In this document: positions 15,299 to 22,870 of the stretch, in pieces
Numbering within the stretch: the first letter of the stretch is position 1
Layout: every line of letters begins with the position of its first letter
Assembly: GCF_038719015.1 (NCBI RefSeq)
Contig: NZ_CP152276.1
Span: 3,112,001-3,176,000 of the forward strand
DNA from: Nguyenibacter vanlangensis
GTDB lineage: Bacteria > Pseudomonadota > Alphaproteobacteria > Acetobacterales > Acetobacteraceae
Length of the DNA stretch: 64,000 nt
Reading direction: 5' to 3'
Program-made: the position numbers and the translations under genes
Notes under the pieces: model-generated
Told to the model about the DNA's origin: nothing
Seen by the model: only the letters and a program-made list of their open reading frames with translations
Databases searched by the model: none

Positions 15299-16738
15299 TC
15301 AGTCGACGCGGGCGACGCGCAGCGTGTTGGTGCTGCCCGCCACGCCGAAGGGCAGCCCGGCGGCGATGACGATCGCGTCGCCCGAGCGGGCGAGGCCGCT
15401 GGCGACGGCGGCTTCGATGGCCTGGTCGACCACGGTTTCGACCGTGCGGACCGGGGTTTCCTGGCCGACCGACTGGGCGCGCACGCCCCAGGCGACGCAG
15501 AGCCGGCGCGCGATCTCGTCGGTTTCGGTCAGGCCGATGATCGGCGCCTCGGGCCGTTCGCGCGAGATGCGCAGCGCGGTCGAGCCGCCCAGCGTGAAGG
15601 CGACGATGGCCCGCGCCGCGGCCGTGCCGGCGATCTGCCCGGCGGCGGCGGCGATCGCGTCGGCGACGAACCCTTCGGGCTCGGGGCAACTGGCGCGCAT
15701 GATCGACTGCCAGATCGGATCCTCTTCGACCCGGCGCACGATGCGGTTCATGATGCCGACCGCTTCCAACGGGTATTGCCCGGCGGCGGTCTCGGCCGAC
15801 AGCATCACGGCGTCGGCGCCGTCGAACACCGCGGTGGCGACGTCCGACGCCTCGGCGCGGGTCGGGGTCGGGGCGTGGATCATGCTTTCCAGCATCTGGG
15901 TGGCGACCACCACCGGCTTGCCCAACTGGCGGGCCAGGCGGACGATGCGCTTCTGCGCCAGGGGCACGGCCTCGGGCGGCAGTTCCACGCCCAGATCGCC
16001 GCGCGCGACCATCACCGCATCGGACAGGCGGACGATCTCGTCCAGATTGTCCATCGCCTGCGGCTTTTCCACCTTGGTCATGATCCAGGCGCGGCCGGCG
16101 GCAATGTCACGTGCCTCCCGGACGTCCTCGGGGCGCTGGACGAAGGACAGGCCGATATATTCCACGCCCAGTTCCAGCGCGAAATCCAGGTCCTTGCGGT
16201 CCTTTTCGGTCAAGGCCGGGATCGGCAGCACGATGTCCGGCACGTTCACGCCCTTGCGCTCGGACAGCACGCCGCCCACGGCCACCACCGTGTCCAGATA
16301 GGTCGGCCCGACCTCGCGCACCACCAGCCGCAGCTTGCCGTCATCCAGCAGCAGGTTGCTGCCGACCGTGGCGGCGCTGATGATCTCGGGGTGCGGCAGG
16401 CGCACGCGCTCGACGGTGCCGGGGGCATCGTCGAGGTCCAGGCGGAAGGCGGCGCCGCTCTGCAGGGTCACCTTGCCGTTCTCGAACGTGCCGACGCGCA
16501 GCTTGGGGCCCTGGACGTCGGCCAGGATGCCGATCGGGCGGCCCAGCTCGGCCTCGACCGAGCGGATGGCCTCATGCCGGGCGGCATGGTCGGCATGGGC
16601 GCCATGGGAGAAATTCAGCCGGAACACATCGACCCCAGCCTCGGCCAGGGCACGGATCGTGGCACGATCGGACGAGGCCGGCCCGAGCGTCGAGACGATT
16701 TTCGTCCGCCGGGGGCGGGAGGCGGAGGTGATGGTCAT
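15299..16738 (-). CDS. pyk: Pyruvate kinase
   Basis: The enzyme transfers phosphate from phosphoenolpyruvate to ADP in the last step of glycolysis. The 479-residue length is typical. TKIVSTLGPAS and FRLNFSHG are near the N-terminus. The active-site signature MTKVEKPQAMDNLDEI (Lys, with nearby ARGDLGVE metal ligands) is in the barrel, followed by the C-terminal allosteric domain. The ATG at 16738 has AAGGAGA upstream and begins the conserved region; a longer TTG frame to 16825 was not used. Confidence 0.97.
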   Translation of the reverse strand: MTITSASRPRRTKIVSTLGPASSDRATIRALAEAGVDVFRLNFSHGAHADHAARHEAIRSVEAELGRPIGILADVQGPKLRVGTFENGKVTLQSGAAFRLDLDDAPGTVERVRLPHPEIISAATVGSNLLLDDGKLRLVVREVGPTYLDTVVAVGGVLSERKGVNVPDIVLPIPALTEKDRKDLDFALELGVEYIGLSFVQRPEDVREARDIAAGRAWIMTKVEKPQAMDNLDEIVRLSDAVMVARGDLGVELPPEAVPLAQKRIVRLARQLGKPVVVATQMLESMIHAPTPTRAEASDVATAVFDGADAVMLSAETAAGQYPLEAVGIMNRIVRRVEEDPIWQSIMRASCPEPEGFVADAIAAAAGQIAGTAAARAIVAFTLGGSTALRISRERPEAPIIGLTETDEIARRLCVAWGVRAQSVGQETPVRTVETVVDQAIEAAVASGLARSGDAIVIAAGLPFGVAGSTNTLRVARVD

Positions 16739-16825
16739 TGGGCGCTTTCTCCTTGCAGATTTTTTCCGCGACCGGATCGCTGGTCGCTGTTCCCGGCCCG
16801 GGCGCCTGCCCGGGCCGCGCGTCAA

Positions 16826-17926
16826 TCAGGACGGCTGGATCGTCTCCTGCGGCAGAAGACCCCAGACCGCCCTGCGGTCCAGCCAGCCTGAATAATGTTG
16901 CACGCTGACCTTGCACCATTCGGTGCCGGTCGCGCAGAGGCGAAACGTGCCGACCGCCCCGGGCCGGAGCACCGCGACGAGGGCGGATGACGCGTCGGGC
17001 GACGCGTGGATCGCGATCGCGCCCGGAATCGCCGCCGCCGCCGCGGGATCGGCCAGGCGGGCGACCACCCGCGTGTCGAAATGGCCGCCCGGCGCCGGCT
17101 GCGGGGCGGGTTGGGACGTGGATTGCGACGTGGATTGCAGGGCGGATTGCGGGGCGGCGTCGCCGGAAGCGGGATGCGCCGGCCGGGCCTGGGCGGGGTC
17201 GATCGGCGGCAGGCCGGGAACCACGAAGGTGCGCGCGCCGACCAGGGTCGCCTGATGGACCCAGCCTTTCTGGCCGTCGGAATCCTCGACCAGGCGCCAG
17301 ACATCGAATTCGCGCTCGATTTTCACCGGCAGGTCGCGCCGATGATACACCCATTCGATCGGATAACGCTGGCCGGGGCCCGAGCGCATATTGACCTCGT
17401 CGGCGCGGAGCGCCGCGAAACGCGGCAGCGGCAGGCCGGTCACGGTGCCCTTGTCGGGCGGGGCCGGAGGCGCGGCCGGAGCGGCAGGCGCCCCAGCCCC
17501 GGTCCCCGTTGCCCCAGCCCCCGTCGTCCCGGCGATGGCGCCCGCCGCGGCGCCGGCGGCCAGCGCCGCGTGGCGGGGCGACATCACGTAATGGTGATCC
17601 ATCGCGTGGCGATGCGGCGCGAGGCCGGCATGGCGGGAATGCGGGACCGGCCGGGCGGCCGGACGAGAATGGTCCGGGTGGGGATGGTCCGGATGGTGAT
17701 GCGGATGCGCCGGACCGGCATGATGGTGCCGGTGCCGGTGATGCGCGGCCGGCTGGCCGCTCTGAGAGCTGACCTGCGCCGCCGCCGCCGCCGTCCCGTC
17801 CAGCGTCGCGGCCAGCATGGTCAAAGCCAGGGCTGGGGCCGGGGCCAGGACAGGCGCCCGGTTGCGGCGACGCGGGTCGCCATGCGGGCCGGGCAGCGAA
17901 GGGACGGAAGGGGCGGAACGCGTCAT
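16826..17926 (-). CDS. SH3-domain exported protein with His-rich linker
   Basis: After a signal-like N-terminus (RRRN, then an Ala/Leu-rich stretch ending near AAAAAQV) comes a His/Pro-rich segment with many HHH and HPH runs. An Ala/Pro linker and two bacterial SH3 domains follow. The first shows VNMRSGPGQRYPIEWVY and GWVHQATLVG; the second shows WCKVSVQHYSGWLDR. The family (COG3807-type) probably binds cell-wall or envelope material. The start is uncertain: 17926 gives the best leader, 17986 is possible. It lies 88 bp after the pyk start on the same strand, so pyk may be its downstream partner. Confidence 0.8.
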   Translation of the reverse strand: MTRSAPSVPSLPGPHGDPRRRNRAPVLAPAPALALTMLAATLDGTAAAAAQVSSQSGQPAAHHRHRHHHAGPAHPHHHPDHPHPDHSRPAARPVPHSRHAGLAPHRHAMDHHYVMSPRHAALAAGAAAGAIAGTTGAGATGTGAGAPAAPAAPPAPPDKGTVTGLPLPRFAALRADEVNMRSGPGQRYPIEWVYHRRDLPVKIEREFDVWRLVEDSDGQKGWVHQATLVGARTFVVPGLPPIDPAQARPAHPASGDAAPQSALQSTSQSTSQPAPQPAPGGHFDTRVVARLADPAAAAAIPGAIAIHASPDASSALVAVLRPGAVGTFRLCATGTEWCKVSVQHYSGWLDRRAVWGLLPQETIQPS

Positions 17927-18005
17927 GGCTGCATCCCTGCCAAGGCCAGCGCCGCTCGGCAAGGGGGTATGCGGCAAAGGATCCATGCCTGCCCCCCGAA
18001 GCCGA

Positions 18006-18440
18006 TCACAGGGTGATGATCTGCCGCCCGCGGGCGGCGTCCAGAAAGGTTGGAATACCCGCCACCCGCACCGCGGGCAGCAGGGCCCCGGCCGGCAGGC
18101 CCGCGACGCGCAGGCCGGATTCACAGGCCATCAGCGCGCCGTCGAGCTGCCGCACGGCCTCGCGCAGCGTCTCGAAGCCGGCGACGCCGCTGGCCTGCAC
18201 CGCCTGGTCGGCCGCCGCGTCGCGCAGGCCGCGCCAGTCGCGCGCCAGGGCATGCACGCCGTGCCCCGCCGCGAACAGCAGAACCGGCCGGTCGATCGCC
18301 AGCGCGCCGGCCGCCAGCATGAAGGCGTAGTGGGCGCGTTCGTACCCGCCATCCAGCAGCAGGATCGCCAGCCCGGCCGCGTCGGGCGCGGCCGGCGGGA
18401 AGGGGGACGACGGCAAGAGGGGCGGGGGGTCAGTGGGCAT
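18006..18440 (-). CDS. DsrE family protein
   Basis: The 144-residue protein has the DsrE/DsrF fold layout: LAILLLDGGYERAHYAFMLAAGALA, then PVLLFAAGHGVHAL, and a Cys in LMACESGLRVAG at the position used for sulfur transfer in some relatives. A Pro-rich N-terminus precedes the domain. The ATG at 18440 lies inside the 3' end of the MoeB/ThiF-like gene (11-bp overlap), so translation is probably coupled. This suggests a shared sulfur-handling role, but the acceptor is unknown. Confidence 0.8.
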   Translation of the reverse strand: MPTDPPPLLPSSPFPPAAPDAAGLAILLLDGGYERAHYAFMLAAGALAIDRPVLLFAAGHGVHALARDWRGLRDAAADQAVQASGVAGFETLREAVRQLDGALMACESGLRVAGLPAGALLPAVRVAGIPTFLDAARGRQIITL

Positions 18441-19305
18441 GCGACGCGCACCGGGCCGGACCGGGCCCGGCCCCGGCGGAGACATCGGCCGAAACATCGG
18501 CGGGGGCGGATGGCGCGGCATGGGCCGACAGGTCGCGGATCGTCGCGCGCGGACCGCACAGCGCGCAGTCGGGATCGGGCGCCAGGCGGATCGTATGGAC
18601 GCGCGCGGCCAGGGCGTCCCACACCAGCAGGCGGCCCGCCAGGCTGTCGCCGATCTGCAGCAGTTCCTTCAGCACTTCGGTGGCCTGCAGGGTGCCCATG
18701 ACGCCGGTCACCGCGCCGAAGACCCCGGCCTCGGCGCAGGAGGGAATGGTGCCGGGTGCTGGGGCCTCGGGATAGAGGCAGCGATAGCATGGGCCGCCGC
18801 GATGCGGGCGGAAGGTGGAAAGCTGCCCCTCGAAACGCAGCACGGCGGCCGAGACCAGGGTGCGCCGCTCCAGCGCGCAGGCGTCGGCCAGCAGGTAGCG
18901 GGTGCGGAAATTGTCGGTGCCGTCGCAGACCAGGTCATAGGCCGCGACCAGCGCCCGGGCGTTGCCGGCATCCAGCCGGACGGCATGGCGGTCGATCCGG
19001 ACCAGCGGATTGATGGCCTGCATCGCCTCGGCCGCGGACTCGACCTTGGGCATGCCGATCCGGCCGGTGGTATGGGCGATCTGGCGCTGCAGGTTCGACA
19101 GATCGACCAGGTCGTCGTCCACCAAACCGATCCGGCCGACGCCCGCCGCCGCCAGATACAGGCCCAGCGGCGCGCCCAGCCCCCCGGCGCCGACGATCAG
19201 CACGCTCGCGGCGCGCAGCACGGCCTGGCCGGTGCCGCCGATCTCGGGCAGCAGGATATGGCGGGCGTAGCGCTGGATCTCGGCTTCGGAAAAATCAGGG
19301 ATCAT
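18430..19305 (-). CDS. MoeB/ThiF/HesA family adenylyltransferase
   Basis: E1-like enzymes of this family adenylate the C-terminus of a ubiquitin-like sulfur carrier (MoaD or ThiS). The 291-residue protein begins FSEAEIQRYARHILLPEIGG. It has the nucleotide loop VGAGGLGAPLGLYLAAAGVG, the DDDLVDLSNLQRQ block and DGTDNFRTRYL. Two CxxC pairs (CYRC and CALC) fit the structural zinc site. A Cys in PSCAEAGVFG is also conserved. AAGGATGC precedes the ATG at 19305. No MoaD or ThiS partner is nearby; the coupled neighbour is a DsrE protein. Confidence 0.92.
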   Translation of the reverse strand: MIPDFSEAEIQRYARHILLPEIGGTGQAVLRAASVLIVGAGGLGAPLGLYLAAAGVGRIGLVDDDLVDLSNLQRQIAHTTGRIGMPKVESAAEAMQAINPLVRIDRHAVRLDAGNARALVAAYDLVCDGTDNFRTRYLLADACALERRTLVSAAVLRFEGQLSTFRPHRGGPCYRCLYPEAPAPGTIPSCAEAGVFGAVTGVMGTLQATEVLKELLQIGDSLAGRLLVWDALAARVHTIRLAPDPDCALCGPRATIRDLSAHAAPSAPADVSADVSAGAGPGPARCASHAH

Positions 19306-19502
19306 GCATCCTTCCCCGTCCCGGCACGTTGCAGGCATGATGACGTCCGGGACAACAATGTCAGGTATGGGCCTGACCGGTGCAGGCGAATATGGCTTCG
19401 TGACACTCTTTTTGTAACAATTTGTGTCATTTTGCCATGAAGGTCATGCATGTCCGCCATGCTTATCGTATGCTCGCGCCGTACGACAGGGACGATTTCT
19501 CG

Positions 19503-20213
19503 ATGGACCGTTTCATGCGCCTGATGCCAGCCGGCCATATGGTTGCCGTTCGTCGGCAGCAGGCACGGCGTCTCTGCGCGGTGACCCTGGTCATGGCGCT
19601 GTCGCTGTTCGTCGCCTCGCCCTTCGTCACGCTGTGGTCGGTCGCGTCGGCCATGCAGGCGCATGACGTGCAGACGTTGGGGACGTACCTCAACTGGCGG
19701 TCGGTCCAGACCGGCCTCAAGGCGCAGATCGTCACCGGCCTGGTCGGGGCGCAGCCTGCCGGTGACGACGATCTGCCGGAATTCGGGTCGTCCTTCGCCG
19801 CCGCTGCGGTGTCCAACGCCGTGGACACGAACGTGAATGCCGCCAATCTCGGGACGCTGATGGACCAGTTGATGCCGGCGGGCCCCTCGGACGCGGGCAA
19901 GCTGGCCGCCGGCCGGCCGGCCCCCGGTCATCCGGCCCCGAATCATTCGGTGACGGGCGCCGCGCGGGTGCGGATCCTGCGCCATGTGCGGGTACGTTTC
20001 GTGCGCCTGAACATGTTCGAGGCCAGCCTCGCCCTGCCGGACCAGGCGCCGGGCCATGCGCGCGACAGCAAGCTGCATCTGCAGATGCAGATCCAGGGCT
20101 GGCGCTGGAAGATCACCCGCATCGACCTGCCGTCCGGCCAGGACGGCCACCCGATCATCGAAGCGGCCGTTGACCGGCCGGCCGTCGTCCGGACCGCCGT
20201 CCTGGCGCGGTAA
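19503..20213 (+). CDS. DUF2939 domain protein
   Basis: The 236-residue product has an N-terminal membrane segment (LCAVTLVMALSLFVASPFVTLW) and then the DUF2939 pattern, in which AMQAHDVQTLGTYLNWRSVQTGLKAQIV (two short blocks) describes a domain size and position typical of the family. It is probably periplasmic or membrane-anchored; no function is known. The frame is open from 19422. ATG 19503 has an AGGGA upstream and starts close to the membrane helix. It is divergent from the MoeB-like gene. Confidence 0.72.
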   Translation: MDRFMRLMPAGHMVAVRRQQARRLCAVTLVMALSLFVASPFVTLWSVASAMQAHDVQTLGTYLNWRSVQTGLKAQIVTGLVGAQPAGDDDLPEFGSSFAAAAVSNAVDTNVNAANLGTLMDQLMPAGPSDAGKLAAGRPAPGHPAPNHSVTGAARVRILRHVRVRFVRLNMFEASLALPDQAPGHARDSKLHLQMQIQGWRWKITRIDLPSGQDGHPIIEAAVDRPAVVRTAVLAR

Positions 20214-20367
20214 CCGCGCCGCGCCGGGCGCGCGGCCAGGAGCGCGGCAGGGGCAGGATGCGATTCCCCACCCCGGCGACGGTCAGCGCGCGATCGGCGC
20301 CGGATTCACCGACGTGGAACTCACCGACGCCGGAATCACGAGAATCAAATCACAAGAATCGTCGGCA

Positions 20368-20616
20368 TCAGCGGCGCGCGCGCGCGGTGGCGGTCTCGGC
20401 CGGCAGATCCTCTTCCAGAACCGTGATATGCAGGGCGTAGGACACTTCGCCCTCATCCTCGTCCCGATGGACGGTGCCGATGATTTCGCCCTTCACGGCG
20501 ACTTCGACCGACAGGCCCGCGCGCGGCGGCGGGTTGACCGTCAGTTCGGGGGAGCCCAGCAGGCGGCGCAGGCACACCTGCAGGCGGGCGATCTCGGAGG
20601 TGGACATGGTGCTCAT
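20368..20616 (-). CDS. DUF3126 family small protein
   Basis: The 82-residue protein matches the alphaproteobacterial DUF3126 family: EIARLQVCLRRLLGSPEL, then an EVAVKGEIIGTVHRDEDEGEVSY strand-rich core (two blocks), and a basic tail. No function is known. GGGAG lies about 11 bp before the ATG. The 150-bp region between its stop and the DUF2939 gene holds nothing recognised. Confidence 0.85.
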   Translation of the reverse strand: MSTMSTSEIARLQVCLRRLLGSPELTVNPPPRAGLSVEVAVKGEIIGTVHRDEDEGEVSYALHITVLEEDLPAETATARARR

Positions 20617-20807
20617 GATACGAAGCTCCCGGTCGGGGTCGGAGGATAAGGCGGCGGCGGGCTGGGCCTGATGCCGCCGAACGACATGCCGCCCGCTATA
20701 GGCACTCGGGTCGCCCCCCGCAACCGCCCCTTGGCCGCGGTCGCGGCCGCTGCCCGCCGCGCGTGGATCCCGCCCGTGAAAAATCCCCTTCCTGCCCGGA
20801 GCTTGCC

Positions 20808-21413
20808 ATGATTCGTCGTTTTCCTGGATTTTCCTTGATGTCGCACTGTGTGAGGAGAGTCGGCTTGCGGATCTGTTCGACCCTGTTCGCCGGCATGGCG
20901 CGTCTGTTGGTGCCGGGGGTGGCGGCGGCGCTGGTCATGGCGCTGGTCACCCATGCCGGCGCGGTGACCGCGCCGTTCGGTCCGGTCGAGGCGGCGCCGA
21001 CCCTGACGGCGCGGACATTGGCCGACCGGATCCGCCAGGACGGGGCGCAAAAGACGGCCGAGGCCCTGACGCGCGACCACGAATGGCCGCGCGTGCGCCG
21101 TGCGGTGGCGGCGGGGTGGCAGAACTGGATCGCCACGATGCCCGACCTGCTGCCCCAGGCCGATCAGCGGACGGCGCAGGGCCTGCAGCGGGCGCTGCGC
21201 CAGGCGCTGCCGCACAGTCCCGGGGCGGTCCTGGCGGCGCTGGATCCGAAGAACGGGCCCCTGCTGGGCGGGCAGACGATCTGCCGCCCGGACGGGATGC
21301 CGGCGACATGGCGCGCGCGGACGACCCGGGCGGTGCGGGCCGTGCACGACATCCACCTGATCAACCAGGGCGGCGACTGCCTGCGCGCCTTGCACGCCGC
21401 GCCGCAGGGCTGA
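20808..21413 (+). CDS. Hypothetical membrane-anchored or exported protein
   Basis: The 201-residue product has a basic start, a hydrophobic stretch near residues 32-52 (LLVPGVAAALVMALVTHAGAV) and an Ala/Arg-rich helical remainder. It contains two Cys near the C-terminus (TICRPDG and GGDCLRAL), which could form a disulfide in the periplasm. GGAG lies 6 bp before the ATG. No family was recognised. It is followed about 90 bp downstream by a lipoprotein gene on the same strand. Confidence 0.6.
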   Translation: MIRRFPGFSLMSHCVRRVGLRICSTLFAGMARLLVPGVAAALVMALVTHAGAVTAPFGPVEAAPTLTARTLADRIRQDGAQKTAEALTRDHEWPRVRRAVAAGWQNWIATMPDLLPQADQRTAQGLQRALRQALPHSPGAVLAALDPKNGPLLGGQTICRPDGMPATWRARTTRAVRAVHDIHLINQGGDCLRALHAAPQG

Positions 21414-21503
21414 CGCGTGCGTGGTGACGCGCGTGGTATTGACGCCCCTCGCCGCGCGCCGCCAGGTGAACGGGCACGGATCGCGGCCTGGAAAGGAGTC
21501 GTC

Positions 21504-22058
21504 TTGTTTCGGAATACGACCTGTCACCCCTTCGTTGCGCTATCGCTGCCCGTCTGCCTGGCCGCCTGCGGCTATGGGGATTCGCGGGCGGCGCATCAGG
21601 CGCAGCTCAGCATGATCGGCATGACCGCGAATGATCTGCAGGCCTGTGCCGGGCCGCCCGACGGGCGCGTGGCGCTGAATGCGCATACCAGCCTGTTCCA
21701 TTACGTCTACAAGCCCGGGGCCAGCGGGTCCTTCTCCATCAGCCCGCTGAACCTGGCCACTCTGAGCTACGGCGGCAGCGGGATCTCGTGCGCGGTGACG
21801 ATCCGCCTGGTCGATGATCGGGTCACCGAGGTGCATTACGCCGGCGACGACGACAGGATGGTCGGCACCGACGGGGTGTGCGCGGCGGTGGTGCGGGGTT
21901 GCATCCGCCAGCCGGAGGCGACCATGCGCCGGGTGGATGGCGGGCTGTTCGGCCCGATCTCGGCCTTCTCGCCACCCCCGGTGCCGCCGCAGCCGGCGGA
22001 CGCGGTCTATAACCCGCAGCCGCTGGCCACGGCGCCCCGCCAGCCGGCCAAGCCGTGA
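21504..22058 (+). CDS. SmpA/OmlA-like small lipoprotein
   Basis: A TTG start at 21504 stands 7 bp after AAAGGAG and gives a signal peptide with a lipobox (LAAC, Cys22). The mature part begins with a helix-turn (MIGMTANDLQACAGPPDG) like the SmpA/OmlA/BamE fold, in which a GM...L..C/GxP turn is common. Three further Cys could form disulfides. The C-terminus is Pro-rich and disordered. The longer ATG frame from 21417 has no ribosome site and would bury the signal peptide. Confidence 0.68.
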   Translation: MFRNTTCHPFVALSLPVCLAACGYGDSRAAHQAQLSMIGMTANDLQACAGPPDGRVALNAHTSLFHYVYKPGASGSFSISPLNLATLSYGGSGISCAVTIRLVDDRVTEVHYAGDDDRMVGTDGVCAAVVRGCIRQPEATMRRVDGGLFGPISAFSPPPVPPQPADAVYNPQPLATAPRQPAKP

Positions 22059-22096
22059 CCGGCCCGTGACTGGCCCCTGACAGGTTTCGCGTCCGG

Positions 22097-22870
22097 TCAG
22101 CCGGACGGTCCGGACGCGTCGGGCGGCAGGGGCCAGCCATGGCGCGCCAGGGTGGCGGCGATATGGGGCGGCGGCGGGGCGGTGGCGGCGACCGGCGGCG
22201 TCAGCTTCAGCGCCAGGCGGCGGCTCATCAGATGCAGCACCTGGCCGTCGGCCCGGCCATAGACCGGGTCGCCCAGGATCGGGCAGCCCAGGCTGGCGCA
22301 ATGCAGCCGCGCCTGGTGGGTGCGGCCGGTCAGCAGCCGCAGCGCCAGCCAGCTCTGCCGCCCGTCCGAGGCCAGGACGCGCCATTCGGTCTCGGATTCC
22401 TGGCCCCGAGAAGCCCGGCCCAGGGGGGCCTGTCCGTGCGGGTCTTCGACCATGCGCCAGCCGGCGGGGCTGGTCCGGCGGACCATGCGCAGGCGCACTG
22501 TGCCGGATTCGGCGGTGGGGCGGCCGTGCACCACCGCCCAATAGGTCTTCTCGACCGTGCCGGCGGCGAAGGCGGCCTGCGCGGCCAGCAGCGCCTGCTT
22601 GCGCAGGGCGATCAGCAGGCAGCCGGACGTGTCGCGGTCCAGCCGGTGGGCCAGCCACGGCCCGTCCGCGCGGCGGGACAGCAGGGGAAAGGCGCTTTCG
22701 ACCGAGGGGCCGCCGGTGGGGCCGGGATGGACCGGCAGGCCAGCCGGCTTGTCGATGACGAGGAAGCGGCTGTCCTGGAACAGGATCGGAAACGGCGGCG
22801 CGGATTTCGGGGTGGCGGCCCCCGGCGCCGGGCGCGGGCGACCCAGGGAGCGTCCCGGGGGGCGGGTCAT
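22097..22870 (-). CDS. RluA family RNA pseudouridine synthase
   Basis: The 257-residue enzyme converts uridine to pseudouridine in rRNA or tRNA. It has the RluA-family motif HRLDRDTSGCLL with the catalytic Asp, an upstream DKPAGLPVHPG, and the late LLTGRTHQARLHCASLGCPILGD pattern (in two blocks). No S4 domain is seen, unlike RluC/RluD. The exact target base is not evident. Its ATG overlaps the ftsK stop by 4 bp, so the two are translationally coupled. Confidence 0.92.
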   Translation of the reverse strand: MTRPPGRSLGRPRPAPGAATPKSAPPFPILFQDSRFLVIDKPAGLPVHPGPTGGPSVESAFPLLSRRADGPWLAHRLDRDTSGCLLIALRKQALLAAQAAFAAGTVEKTYWAVVHGRPTAESGTVRLRMVRRTSPAGWRMVEDPHGQAPLGRASRGQESETEWRVLASDGRQSWLALRLLTGRTHQARLHCASLGCPILGDPVYGRADGQVLHLMSRRLALKLTPPVAATAPPPPHIAATLARHGWPLPPDASGPSG

